Shown one piece after another: positions 16,286 to 24,763 of a DNA stretch of 64,000 nt (its first letter is position 1; each line of letters starts with the position of its first letter). The position numbers and the translations under genes were made by a program. The notes beneath the pieces are model-generated. The model was not told the origin of the DNA and did no database searches. It saw only the letters and a program-made list of their open reading frames with translations. Source of the stretch: Phytopseudomonas flavescens (GTDB lineage Bacteria > Pseudomonadota > Gammaproteobacteria > Pseudomonadales > Pseudomonadaceae); contig NZ_FNDG01000007.1 of assembly GCF_900100535.1 (NCBI RefSeq), positions 225,911-289,910 on the forward strand, read 5' to 3'.

Positions 16286-17388
16286 AGCCTGAGCGTTGGC
16301 GCCGCCGCGCGGCACGGCCCTGGCTGTTGTTGCGCCCGGGCGCGGATGCCCAGGCCTGGCAATGGGCGCGGGTAGAGCAGGGGCGCGTGCAGGCGTCAGG
16401 TTGTGGTGCGCCGCCGACGATCACGGGCGCACGGGTGGCGTTGCTGCTGCCGGGTGAGCTGTGCAGCCACTTTCAGGTGCCCGCGCCGCCTGGGCTGAAG
16501 CGTCACGAGTGGCCGTTGTTGCTCGAGGATCGCCTGCTGCAGAGTGCCCAGGATCTGGCCTGTGGCTGCCTGGCCCGCGAGCCCGGCTCCATGCGCCTGG
16601 TCTGCGTCGAACAGGCGCTGTTGGATGGCTGGCTGGCCCAGTGCGCCGAGTGGCAACTCGATGTGCAGCGTTGCTGGGCGCAGTTCCAGCTATTACCGTT
16701 GCCGGCTCCAGGCTCGGCATGGTGCTGGCGACAGGACGCGGGCGCGAGCCTGTTCGTCGGTCGCAGTGCCGAGGCACGCCAGCACTGGCTGGCCTGGCCT
16801 GTCGCGCTTCAGGCGGCAACGCCTGCCGGTGTTTGGCGCGAGCTCGAGATGCATACGGTCGAGGGCGATTGGCCCGAGCGCTTCGCCGCGCTGGATGGCC
16901 TGCCCAGCCTGTTCGAACGGCGCCGGGGCAAACGCCAGATCCGCCAGATGAGCCCTGGCCTCTGGCGCCTGCCGGCTGCCTGCCTGGCCCTGGCCGTGCT
17001 CTGGGGGGGGCTGTGGTCCAGCCAGCAGTGGCGGCAGCAGGGTGTCTATCGCGCCCAGGTGGAAGAGCTGGTCGGGCCGGTCGCGTCCGTGCGCGAGGCT
17101 GCGCAGCGGCTGAAGCAGCGGCGCCTGGAGGCGGACGAGCGACAGCTTCGCTTGCGGCAACTGCAACACCTGCAGAGCGAACTCGATGGTTGGCTGCGCG
17201 CCAACGGGGGGTGGCAACTGAGCGCTGCCCAGTTCGATGGTCAGCGCTGGACGCTGCGTCTGCAGGGGCATGAGGTCGTCGACGATGCACCCTGGCAAGC
17301 GATGGCCAGCGCCATCGGCGTGACAGTGCAGGTGACCCAGGCAAGCGACGAACTCAACCTGACCTTCGACCTGGGAGCCGCATCATGA
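16282..17388 (+). CDS. gspL: Type II secretion platform protein GspL
   Basis: This 368-residue protein has an actin-like cytoplasmic domain (about residues 1-220; ITGARVALLLPGELCSHFQVPAP), one membrane helix near residue 235 (LWRLPAACLALAVLWGGLW) and a periplasmic ferredoxin-like domain preceded by a coiled coil. GspL recruits GspE and binds GspM. ATG 16282 overlaps gspJ; the open frame extends further upstream but that part lies within gspJ. Confidence 0.9.
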   Translation: MKPERWRRRAARPWLLLRPGADAQAWQWARVEQGRVQASGCGAPPTITGARVALLLPGELCSHFQVPAPPGLKRHEWPLLLEDRLLQSAQDLACGCLAREPGSMRLVCVEQALLDGWLAQCAEWQLDVQRCWAQFQLLPLPAPGSAWCWRQDAGASLFVGRSAEARQHWLAWPVALQAATPAGVWRELEMHTVEGDWPERFAALDGLPSLFERRRGKRQIRQMSPGLWRLPAACLALAVLWGGLWSSQQWRQQGVYRAQVEELVGPVASVREAAQRLKQRRLEADERQLRLRQLQHLQSELDGWLRANGGWQLSAAQFDGQRWTLRLQGHEVVDDAPWQAMASAIGVTVQVTQASDELNLTFDLGAAS

Positions 17389-17771
17389 GGCTGAATCTCG
17401 AAGCCCGCGGCGTACGAATACTGGCGGTGGCGATCATCGCCGTATTGCTGGGACTGCTGGCCTGGCGTGAAAGCCAGCAGCGCTGGCAGACGTTTGGCCA
17501 ATGGCAGGCGCTGGCCCAGTCGGCCCTGGCCCTGCGAGCCGCCAGGGCACTGACCGCCGATGACCTGCAGCAGGCTGCCAAGGCCCGTGAAATCAGCATC
17601 GAAACGCTGGAGCCTGGCAGTGAAGAGTGGCTGGTGCGCGGGCGGTTGAAGGATGAGCGCGTGCTACAGGACTGGCTCCAGCAGTTGCAGCGAGAGGGCG
17701 CACGACCGTTGCGCTGGGGGCTGCGGCGTGACGACTCGGCGCTGCACTTCGAACTGGCGCTGCAGCGATGA
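17385..17771 (+). CDS. gspM: Type II secretion platform protein GspM
   Basis: This 128-residue protein has a single N-terminal membrane helix (RILAVAIIAVLLGLLAWRESQ) and a small periplasmic domain with a ferredoxin-like pattern (ISIETLEPGSEEWLVRGRL, LQDWLQQLQREGARPLRW). Its position between gspL and gspN confirms the assignment. It overlaps both neighbours by 4 bases. It stabilises GspL in the inner membrane. Confidence 0.85.
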   Translation: MRLNLEARGVRILAVAIIAVLLGLLAWRESQQRWQTFGQWQALAQSALALRAARALTADDLQQAAKAREISIETLEPGSEEWLVRGRLKDERVLQDWLQQLQREGARPLRWGLRRDDSALHFELALQR

Positions 17772-18427
17772 CGCGGCGCGCTTGGCTGTGGGGGCTGCTG
17801 GTCTTCGCCCTGACGCTGCTGGTCGAGTTGCCCGCCCGCTGGCTGTTGGCGCCGCTGCCCGTGCCGCTGGCAGGCATCAGCGGCAGTATCTGGCAGGGGC
17901 AGGCCGAGCGCCTGGGCGATCTCGGCCCGTTGCGCTGGGATTGGCAACCCTGGCGGCTGATGGCGCAAGGGAGTGCCGGTTATCAGGGGCAGCGCTGGCA
18001 GTTGCAGGTTTCCGGCTGGCCCTGGCGCTGGCATGCCTCGTTGCAACCCGCCAGCGATCCCCACACCCTGGCCACCGGTTATCGCCTGGCGGGACAGTGG
18101 CAGGGCATGATCGAACTGACGGGCAGCGGCGCACGCTGCCTGTCGGCCGACGGGCATTTACAGGCCGATGGGCTGGCGCTGCTGGCGCCCTGGCAACTGG
18201 ACCTGGGGCAGGCGCGCCTGGCGCTCGATTGCCGCGCTGGCTGGAAGCTGGCCGGGCAGTTGAGCCTGGCTGGGCAGCATCATGCCGAGTTGGCGGCCGA
18301 TCTGCTCGCCAGGCAGGCCAGGTTGACGGGGCGAGTCGAGCCTGGCGCGGCACTGCGCCCGGTGCTGGTCAGTGCGCAATGGCTGGCGCCGGGCGTCACC
18401 GAGGTGGCGCGCAGTATCCGTTGGTAA
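17768..18427 (+). CDS. gspN: Type II secretion protein GspN
   Basis: This 219-residue protein has one N-terminal membrane helix and motifs typical of the T2SSN family: VELPARWLL, VPLAGISGSIWQGQAERL and LRWDWQPWRLM. GspN occurs only in some T2SS clusters and is not essential in all of them. It is the last gene of the run; a structured repeat with terminator character follows. Confidence 0.9.
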   Translation: MTRRAWLWGLLVFALTLLVELPARWLLAPLPVPLAGISGSIWQGQAERLGDLGPLRWDWQPWRLMAQGSAGYQGQRWQLQVSGWPWRWHASLQPASDPHTLATGYRLAGQWQGMIELTGSGARCLSADGHLQADGLALLAPWQLDLGQARLALDCRAGWKLAGQLSLAGQHHAELAADLLARQARLTGRVEPGAALRPVLVSAQWLAPGVTEVARSIRW

Positions 18428-18455
18428 GCGCCTCGCCCAAGAGCCTTTTCAACGT

Positions 18456-18565
18456 CTCGCGAGCTAGAGCCATGCAAGGCAAAAACAGGCGAGGACGCGG
18501 AGTTTACGCGTTGTAAATGAGCAGTCCGAGCCTGTTTTTTACGCAGCAGGGCCGACGCGCAGCAG
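18456..18565 (+). repeat. 110-bp structured dispersed repeat, copy A (possible terminator of the gsp operon)
   Basis: The outer stem is AAAAACAGGC (18481-18490) with GCCTGTTTTT (18530-18539), and there is an inner stem TTTAC/GTAAA. A T-run follows on the plus strand. A copy in the opposite orientation lies at 31269-31377, where the inner stem reads TGTAC/GTACA, a compensated base-pair change. It probably terminates gsp transcription. Confidence 0.85.
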
Positions 18566-18580
18566 ACTTTGGATAGGTTC

Positions 18581-19084
18581 TCAGGGGCGAATCTCGATCA
18601 GCGTGCCGTCCTTCACCAGACCCCAGACCTCGCGCATGTCGGCGTTCTTCATGGCGATGCAGCCTTCGGTCCAGTCCAGGGTATGGAAGAACCACTCGGG
18701 GTATTCGTCGTCCAGCGGTGTGCCGTGGATCATGATCATGCTGCCGGGCTTCACGCCGGTGGCTTTCGCCTGGGCCTGATCGCGGGCGTTGGGGTAGGAA
18801 ATGTGCAGGGACAGCTGGTAGTTCTCGCTCTTGCGGCGCCAGTCGATCCAGTAGAAGCCTTCCGGCGTGCGCAGGTCGCCTTCGCGTTGTTTGGCGCCGA
18901 GCGGCTGCTTGCCCAGGGAAATGCGATAGGACTTGAGGGTCTCACCCTGGCCGATCAGGTGCAGCCTACGCTGGGACTTCTCCACCAGGATCTTGTCGAC
19001 GGTCGCCGTCGTCGAGGCGGGCGCAGTGGCGGCATGACTCGCGAGAGAGAAGGTGAAGCAGAGCAGGGCGAGCAACCAGCGCAT
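18581..19084 (-). CDS. L,D-transpeptidase family protein (YkuD domain), secreted
   Basis: This 167-residue protein has a signal peptide (MRWLLALLCFTFSLASHA) and a YkuD domain with the catalytic motif: His120 in MIMIHGTP and Cys142 in WTEGCIAMKNADM. Such enzymes form 3-3 peptidoglycan cross-links or attach proteins to peptidoglycan in the periplasm. It is short for the family and has no LysM or peptidoglycan-binding domain, so it resembles the ErfK-like murein endopeptidase/transpeptidase homologues of Pseudomonas. Confidence 0.9.
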   Translation of the reverse strand: MRWLLALLCFTFSLASHAATAPASTTATVDKILVEKSQRRLHLIGQGETLKSYRISLGKQPLGAKQREGDLRTPEGFYWIDWRRKSENYQLSLHISYPNARDQAQAKATGVKPGSMIMIHGTPLDDEYPEWFFHTLDWTEGCIAMKNADMREVWGLVKDGTLIEIRP

Positions 19085-19194
19085 GGTGTTTCCGACGGAT
19101 CAGATGGCCGGCAGGCGGCGGATGCTCATTCTAAGGCAGCGGCATGGGAGCGCCTAGATGTGTCCCAGCAATCCAGCCAATAGACTCCGAGACC

Positions 19195-19269
19195 GTAGCC
19201 TGTGGTCGAGCGCAGCGATACCCAGGAAAGCCCGCTCCCCGGGTATCGCTGCGCTCAACACCGGGCTAC
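19195..19269. repeat. Palindromic intergenic repeat (GTAGCC...GGCTAC)
   Basis: GAGCGCAGCGATACCC (19208-19223) pairs perfectly with 19241-19256, and weaker pairing extends to GTAGCC at 19195 and GGCTAC at 19264. A relative with the same ATACCC core lies at 23213-23295 and a half-copy near 48904-48935. Its position between two minus-strand genes suggests a REP-like element. Confidence 0.8.
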
Positions 19270-19278
19270 CGATGCGTA

Positions 19279-20001
19279 TCAGTACAGCGACGGCAGTTCG
19301 TTGGGACGCAGGTCGAACACCAGCACTTCGGCCTGCTCGCCGTTGCCCAGGTGGATCTCCCGCTCCCCGCGCAGCCGTACGCCGTCGCCCGCCTGCAGGG
19401 GCTGGCCGTTCAGCTCGACGCTGCCGCGAGCGACGTGAAGGTAGGCATGGCGGTTGTCATCGAGCTGCAGTCGAGCCTGCTCGGCGCCGTCGAACAACCC
19501 GGCATACACCCGGGCATGCTGGCGGATGGTGAGCGAACCATCGGCGCCGTCCGGCGAGATGATCAACTGCAGGCGGCCGCGCTTCTGCGCCTCGCTGAAG
19601 TGCTCCTGCTGGTAGCGCGGCTCGGCCTGACGCTCGCTCGGCACTATCCAGATCTGCAGGAAGTGCACCGCGTCGCGGGGCGAGTGGTTGAACTCGCTGT
19701 GCGAGACACCGCTGCCGGCACTCATCAGTTGCACGTCGCCAGGGCGGATCACCGAGCCGGTGCCCAGGCTGTCCTTGTGCTCGAGAGCACCTTGCAGCAC
19801 ATAGGAGACGATCTCCATGTTGCGGTGCGGATGCTCGCCGAAGCCCTGGCCGGCGGCCACGGTGTCGTCGTTGATGACCCGCAGGTCGGAGAAGCCCCGT
19901 TCGTTCGGGTCGTCGTAACTGGCGAACGAGAAAGTGTGGAAGGAGTCGAGCCAGCCATGGTTGGCATGGCCGCGTTCGGTGGATTTACGGATAGCCAGCA
20001 T
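19279..20001 (-). CDS. Pirin family protein (YhhW-like bicupin)
   Basis: This 240-residue protein starts MLAIRKSTERGHANHGWLDS and contains the pirin metal-binding motif HPHRNMEIVSYVLQGALEHKD plus the GVSHSEFNHSP segment. Bicupins of this type bind iron; E. coli YhhW has quercetinase activity in vitro. ATG 20001 has AGGAGG at 7 bases, which settles the start; the frame opens earlier at a TTG. The gene lies downstream of a same-strand LysR gene, which may control it. Confidence 0.92.
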   Translation of the reverse strand: MLAIRKSTERGHANHGWLDSFHTFSFASYDDPNERGFSDLRVINDDTVAAGQGFGEHPHRNMEIVSYVLQGALEHKDSLGTGSVIRPGDVQLMSAGSGVSHSEFNHSPRDAVHFLQIWIVPSERQAEPRYQQEHFSEAQKRGRLQLIISPDGADGSLTIRQHARVYAGLFDGAEQARLQLDDNRHAYLHVARGSVELNGQPLQAGDGVRLRGEREIHLGNGEQAEVLVFDLRPNELPSLY

Positions 20002-20129
20002 GATCAATCCTCCTGTCTATGGTCGCTGCCCGAGGCGGCATGAGAGACAGTCTACTGACTATCCATGGAGTGATTAACTGGCTGTAAATGGACTTATTGT
20101 CTTCTCTAGGTTGACTATTGCTTCAGGGG

Positions 20130-21017
20130 TCAGCTGCCCATGTGCTGAACCTGTTCCTTGATGAAATCCGAGAACACCTGCACCGCCCGGGCGGATTGCC
20201 GGTGCCGCGGATACACCGCGTAGACCGCCGCTGGAGCCGGCCAGTGCCCGTCGAGTATCGGCACCAGCGCGCCACCTTCCAGCGCCTGACCGATGATGAA
20301 GGTGGGCAGGTAGGCGATGCCCATGCCGGCGATGGCCGCATCGCGGATCAGTTCGCCGTTGTTGGCGCGCAACTGGCCACGCATGCTCAGGTTGCGGGCC
20401 TTGCCCTGATCGCGCAGGCGCCATTCGACCTGCTGGCCATGGCCGTAGAGCAGGCACGCATGCCGCTGCAGATCATCGAGGTGTTGCGGGGTACCGTGCT
20501 CGTCGAGATAGGCCGGGCTGGCGCAAAGAATGGTCTGCATGGCGGTCAGGCGCTTGGCGATCAGGCTGGAGTCCTCCAGGGTGCCGATGCGGATCGACAT
20601 GTCGTAGCCGTCGGCGAGCAGGTCGACGGCGCGGTCATCGAGGTCGATTTGCAGGTTGATGTGCGGGTGCTGCTGCATGAACAGCGGCACCAGGTGGCTC
20701 AGGTGCAGGGTGGCGAAGGTCATCGGCGCGCTGACCCGCAGGGTGCCGCGCAGCGAGGTGCCCTGGGCCGATACCAGCTCCTGGGCATCGCGCAGGTCGG
20801 CCAGGATGGTGGTGGCCTTGTCGTGCAGCAGCAGGCCCAGCTCGGTGGCCTGCAGGCGCCGCGTGGTGCGGTTGAGCAGGCGCACGCCGAGCAACGCCTC
20901 GAGCGCGGCGACACGTCGGCTGACGTATTGCTTGGTGACTCCCAGGGCATCGGCGGCCGCGGTGAAACTACCGGTGTCCAGGGTGGTGACGAACAGGCGC
21001 AGGTCTTCGACGTTCAT
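20130..21017 (-). CDS. LysR-family transcriptional regulator
   Basis: This 295-residue regulator has the N-terminal HTH (MNVEDLRLFVTTLDTGSFTAAADALGVTKQYVSRRVAALEA, residues 1-41) and a C-terminal periplasmic-binding-like effector domain. A winged-helix recognition segment (RLLNRTTRRLQATE) is clear. It belongs to the large CrgA/AphB-like group. It is divergent from the aminotransferase gene (96-base gap) and upstream of pirin, so either could be a target. Confidence 0.93.
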   Translation of the reverse strand: MNVEDLRLFVTTLDTGSFTAAADALGVTKQYVSRRVAALEALLGVRLLNRTTRRLQATELGLLLHDKATTILADLRDAQELVSAQGTSLRGTLRVSAPMTFATLHLSHLVPLFMQQHPHINLQIDLDDRAVDLLADGYDMSIRIGTLEDSSLIAKRLTAMQTILCASPAYLDEHGTPQHLDDLQRHACLLYGHGQQVEWRLRDQGKARNLSMRGQLRANNGELIRDAAIAGMGIAYLPTFIIGQALEGGALVPILDGHWPAPAAVYAVYPRHRQSARAVQVFSDFIKEQVQHMGS

Positions 21018-21113
21018 GGGCTTCTCATCGCTTGGCCGGCGATTATTACCGGGTGCGTGGGCTTCACGCCATCGGCTATCCTCGGCGTCTGCCCCATTGC
21101 CCAGGATGCGTCG

Positions 21114-22262
21114 ATGTTCGCCAGCAAGTTGCCGTCGATCGGCACCACCATCTTCACCACCATGTCCCAGCTCGCCGCCCAGACCGGCGCCATCAACCTG
21201 TCCCAGGGCTTTCCCGACTACGATGGCCCCGAGGCGCTGCGCGAGGCCGTCAGCCGGCACATCGCTGCCGGTCACAATCAGTACGCGCCGATGACCGGCC
21301 TGCCGGCGCTGCGCGAGCAGATCGCCGTGAAGGTCGAGCGCCTGTATGGCCGCCGGGTCGATGTGGACAGCGAGGTGACCGTCACGCCCGGCGCGACCCA
21401 GGCGATCTTTTCGGCGATCCAGGCGCTGATTCACCCCGGCGACGAGGTGATCGTCTTCGACCCGAGCTACGACAGTTACGACCCGGGCGTCACCCTGGCC
21501 GGCGGCCGCTGCGTGCACGTGCCGCTGGCCAACGGCGATTTCGCCATCGACTGGCAACGGCTGGAAGCGGCGCTGAGCCCGCGTACCCGGCTGATCATCC
21601 TCAATACGCCGCACAACCCCAGCGGTGCGCTGATCAGCCGTGAAGAGCTGGATCGCCTGGCCGCGTTGATCCGCGACCGTGACATCTATCTGATCAGCGA
21701 CGAAGTCTACGAGCACCTGGTGTTCGATGGTCGCCAGCACGCCAGTGTGCTGAGCCATGACGAACTCTATGCCCGCGCCTTGGTGGTCAGCTCGTTCGGC
21801 AAGACCTATCACGTCACCGGCTGGAAGACCGGTTACGTGGTGGCGCCACCCGCGCTGAGCGCCGAGCTGCGCAAGGTTCATCAATACGTCAGTTTCTGCG
21901 GCGTGACCCCGCTGCAGTGGGCGCTGGCGGACTTCATGGCCGCCTGCCCCGAGCACGTGGACGCGCTCCCCGGCTTCTACCAGGCCAAGCGCGATCTGTT
22001 CTGCGACCTGCTGGGGGGCTCGCGCTTCACCTTCAGTCGCACGCCGGGCACCTATTTCCAACTGGCCGACTATTCGGCGATCCGCCCTGACCTGGACGAC
22101 GTGGCCATGGCCCACTGGCTGACCCGTGAGCACGGCGTGGCGGCGATCCCCGTGTCGGTGTTCTGCCAGACGCCAGATCCGGCGCAGCGCCTGGTGCGTT
22201 TCTGTTTCGCCAAGCGTGAAGAGACCTTGCGCCAAGCAGCGGAAAAACTGCGCGCCGTGTAG
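21114..22262 (+). CDS. Class I PLP aminotransferase, YbdL-type methionine/glutamine transaminase
   Basis: This 382-residue fold-type I enzyme has the marks of the kynurenine/methionine transaminase group: INLSQGFPDYDGP, GATQAIFSAIQAL, LNTPHNPSGA and the PLP lysine in SSFGKTYHVTGWKTGYVVAP. It probably transfers the amino group between methionine, or a glutamine donor, and 2-oxo acids, regenerating methionine from 2-oxo-4-methylthiobutanoate. The next gene is an omega-amidase-like hydrolase, the expected partner for removing 2-oxoglutaramate. ATG 21114 follows AGGA. Confidence 0.87.
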   Translation: MFASKLPSIGTTIFTTMSQLAAQTGAINLSQGFPDYDGPEALREAVSRHIAAGHNQYAPMTGLPALREQIAVKVERLYGRRVDVDSEVTVTPGATQAIFSAIQALIHPGDEVIVFDPSYDSYDPGVTLAGGRCVHVPLANGDFAIDWQRLEAALSPRTRLIILNTPHNPSGALISREELDRLAALIRDRDIYLISDEVYEHLVFDGRQHASVLSHDELYARALVVSSFGKTYHVTGWKTGYVVAPPALSAELRKVHQYVSFCGVTPLQWALADFMAACPEHVDALPGFYQAKRDLFCDLLGGSRFTFSRTPGTYFQLADYSAIRPDLDDVAMAHWLTREHGVAAIPVSVFCQTPDPAQRLVRFCFAKREETLRQAAEKLRAV

Positions 22263-22290
22263 GGTGGACAACCGCGAAACGTTGTCCACC
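22263..22290. repeat. GGTGGACAAC palindrome
   Basis: GGTGGACAAC (22263-22272) and GTTGTCCACC (22281-22290) form a perfect 10-bp stem with an 8-base loop directly after the aminotransferase stop codon. It is a short member of the GTAGGGTGGACAACG repeat family also seen at 14684-14867 and 32727-32824. Confidence 0.8.
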
Positions 22291-22324
22291 ACATAGCATG
22301 CGAGATCACTCCAGAGGGCTATTG

Positions 22325-23107
22325 ATGAGCAAGCAAGACAACCTCGAACTGGCGCTGATCCAAAGCGACCTCGCCTGGCACGATCCCGCGGCCAATCGCG
22401 CCCACTTCGAGACGCAGCTGCAGCAGGCCGCAGGCGCCGATCTGGTGATACTGCCGGAGATGTTCAGCACCGGTTTTTCCATGCAGTCGGCCGAGCTGGC
22501 CGAACCGGAAGACGGCCCCACCAGCCGCTGGCTCAGCGCGCAGGCACAGCGGGTCGGCGCGGTGATCACTGGCAGCCTGATCATCCAGGCAGCCGATGGC
22601 AGCTATCGCAACCGCCTGCTGTGGGCGCGACCCGATGGTTCGCTGGCGCATTACGACAAGCGCCACCTGTTTCGCATGGCCGGGGAACACCAGCACTATG
22701 CGGCCGGTGACCGCCAGGTGGTGTTCGAGGTCAAGGGCTGGCGAGTGCGGCCACTGATCTGCTACGACCTGCGTTTCCCGGTCTGGAGCCGTGATCCCCG
22801 GGGCACCGATCTGCTGCTCTACACCGCCAACTGGCCCGCGGCGCGGCGCTCGCACTGGAACCGGCTACTGCCGGCCCGGGCGATCGAGAACCTGTGCTAC
22901 GTGGCCGCGGTGAACCGCATCGGGGTGGACGGCAAGAATCACCCCTACAGCGGCGACTCCCAGGTGCTGGACTTCCAGGGCGACAGCCTGCTCGATGCCC
23001 ACGACAAGGCCGGTGTGTTCCACCAGCGCCTGGAGGGTGCCGCATTGGCGGCCTATCGCGAGCGTTTTCCCGCGCACCAGGATGCCGACCCGTTCGAGTT
23101 TCGCTGA
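22325..23107 (+). CDS. Carbon-nitrogen hydrolase, omega-amidase YafV-type
   Basis: This 260-residue nitrilase-superfamily protein has the catalytic triad Glu45 (VILPEMFSTGF), Lys112 (HYDKRHLF) and Cys146 (LICYDLRFPVW). YafV/Nit2-type enzymes hydrolyse 2-oxoglutaramate or 2-oxosuccinamate to the dicarboxylate plus ammonia. It follows the glutamine/methionine transaminase gene on the same strand with a palindrome between them. Together they would form the glutaminase II (methionine salvage) route. ATG 22325 is chosen over the upstream frame for family fit. Confidence 0.88.
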   Translation: MSKQDNLELALIQSDLAWHDPAANRAHFETQLQQAAGADLVILPEMFSTGFSMQSAELAEPEDGPTSRWLSAQAQRVGAVITGSLIIQAADGSYRNRLLWARPDGSLAHYDKRHLFRMAGEHQHYAAGDRQVVFEVKGWRVRPLICYDLRFPVWSRDPRGTDLLLYTANWPAARRSHWNRLLPARAIENLCYVAAVNRIGVDGKNHPYSGDSQVLDFQGDSLLDAHDKAGVFHQRLEGAALAAYRERFPAHQDADPFEFR

Positions 23108-23212
23108 ATCAGGAAGGTAGCGCGCAACGCCCGGAAAATGGCTCCCGCGCAGAGCGTGGGAACGATCGTCAAAAGCGGCTCGAATCGACCATCCGCAGGA
23201 TGGGTCGGGCCG

Positions 23213-23295
23213 CGTAGGTCGAGGAGCGAAGCGACGATACCCATCGGGCGTTGCAAGTAGCCCTTGATGGGTATCGCTTCGCTCGCCGTCCTACG
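23213..23295. repeat. Palindromic intergenic repeat (CGTAGG...CCTACG)
   Basis: Arms GAGCGAAGC (23224-23232) and GATACCCATC (23236-23245) match GATGGGTATC (23266-23275) and GCTTCGCTC (23276-23284), bounded by CGTAGG and CCTACG. It lies between the convergent amidase and aldo/keto reductase genes. It has the same design as the 19195-19269 element. A decayed GTTCCCACGC-type palindrome lies just before it (23141-23163). Confidence 0.82.
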
Positions 23296-23320
23296 GCAAC
23301 GGCGCGTTTACTTTATTGCC

Positions 23321-24268
23321 TCAGTACGCGCTGGCCTGGTTGAGCATGGTCACTTCGTCGTCGCTCAAGTGCAGGCGGGTGGCGGCAAGCAGATCGGCCA
23401 GTTGCCTGCTCGACGTGGCACTGGCGATGGGCGCGGTAATGCTCGGGCGGGCGATCAGCCAGGCCAGGGCGACCTGGGCCGGCGTCGCGTCACGGGCTGC
23501 GGCGACCTCATCGAGCGCGGAGAGGATGGTGACGCCGCGTTCATCCATGTAGCCCTTGACCATCTCGGCGCGGGCGCCGGCGATATCGTCGCGGGTGCGG
23601 TACTTGCCGGTGAGAAAGCCGCTGGCCAGGGAAAAGTAGCTGATCACCCCGATGCCGAGTTCCTGCACCACCGGCTCCAGCTCTTCTTCGTAGGCCTTGC
23701 GTGCGTGCAGGTTGTAGTGCGGCTGCAGGCTCTGGTAGCTCGGCACGCCCAGGCGCTGCGCCACCCGATGGGCTTCGCGCAGGCGCTCGCCGCTGTAGTT
23801 GGAGGCGCCGATGACCCGCACCTTGCCTTGCTCGATCAGCCGGGAGAAGGCGCCCAGGGTTTCTTCCAGGGGCGTGTCGGCATCGTCCTGATGGGCCTGA
23901 TACAGGTCGATGTAGTCGGTCTGCAGGCGTTTGAGCGAGTCCTCCACGGCTTTCTGGATGTAGTCCGCCTTGAGGCCTTTGCCGCCGTGGCCCATTTCCA
24001 TGCCGACCTTGGTCGCCAGCACGATGCGTTCGCGCTGGCCGCTGCGTTTCAACCATTTGCCGATGATGCTTTCCGACTCGCCGCCCTGGTGGCCTGGGGC
24101 CCAGGCCGAGTACATGTCGGCGGTGTCGATGAAGTCCAGGCCGTTGTCGACGATGGCGTCGAGCATGGCGAAGGACTGCGCTTCGTCCAGCGTCCAGCCG
24201 AATACGTTGCCACCGAAGGCGATGGGCGAAACCTGCAGGCCGGACTGACCGAGAGTGCGTTTGGACAT
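23321..24268 (-). CDS. Aldo/keto reductase
   Basis: This 315-residue NADPH-dependent oxidoreductase has the AKR tetrad: Asp in FIDTADMYSAW, Tyr in the same segment, Lys in VLATKVG and His in LYQAHQDD. It resembles AKR proteins such as E. coli YajO/Tas, with GGESESIIGKWLK. ATG 24268 has GAGGAG upstream; the frame opens further back without family sequence. The MerR gene 46 bases upstream on the same strand suggests an aldehyde- or redox-responsive operon. The substrate is unknown. Confidence 0.92.
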   Translation of the reverse strand: MSKRTLGQSGLQVSPIAFGGNVFGWTLDEAQSFAMLDAIVDNGLDFIDTADMYSAWAPGHQGGESESIIGKWLKRSGQRERIVLATKVGMEMGHGGKGLKADYIQKAVEDSLKRLQTDYIDLYQAHQDDADTPLEETLGAFSRLIEQGKVRVIGASNYSGERLREAHRVAQRLGVPSYQSLQPHYNLHARKAYEEELEPVVQELGIGVISYFSLASGFLTGKYRTRDDIAGARAEMVKGYMDERGVTILSALDEVAAARDATPAQVALAWLIARPSITAPIASATSSRQLADLLAATRLHLSDDEVTMLNQASAY

Positions 24269-24314
24269 CGAATGCTCCTCGAGTTGATGGGGCGTTTGTG
24301 TGTGACCATGGGGG

Positions 24315-24695
24315 CTAACCCGAGGTTCTAGTTGATGCCGCCTGGGCAGCGGCACTGGCTTGCAGGCGCTGATGCTCCTGACGCAGGTCGTCTCGCATGG
24401 CATTCAGCTCGGCGATTCTGCTCTCGATCTGCTGCAGTTTGGCGGCGATCAGCAAGGCCCCCTGGGCGCAGTCGATCTGCTGCTGGCGTCTGGCATGCAG
24501 GATGCTGCCGATTTCCTCCAGGGAAAAGCCCATGCGCTGGCCTCCCTGGATGAACCGCAGGTCCTCGAGGGTGTGGTCGGGGTAATCGCGGTAATTGTTG
24601 GGCAAGCGCCTGGCCTGGATCAGCCCGAGGGTTTCGTAGTAGCGCAGGGTGTGGCGGCTGGCGCCACTGCTGCGTTCGAGTTCGCCGATGCGCAT
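24315..24695 (-). CDS. MerR-family transcriptional regulator
   Basis: This 126-residue protein has the MerR HTH (MRIGELERSSGASRHTLRYYETLGLI) followed by a dimerising coiled coil. No cysteine metal ligands of the MerR/ZntR type are present; it is closer to the small-molecule or aldehyde-sensing subgroup. It lies upstream of the aldo/keto reductase in one probable operon, and is divergent from an epimerase-like gene. Confidence 0.9.
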   Translation of the reverse strand: MRIGELERSSGASRHTLRYYETLGLIQARRLPNNYRDYPDHTLEDLRFIQGGQRMGFSLEEIGSILHARRQQQIDCAQGALLIAAKLQQIESRIAELNAMRDDLRQEHQRLQASAAAQAASTRTSG

Positions 24696-24763
24696 CGTTG
24701 CCTCTTGACTGTAGAGCGGGGTCGATAGTTTAGCCTCTCGCTCCCATGATCGAGCGAGCCCTT

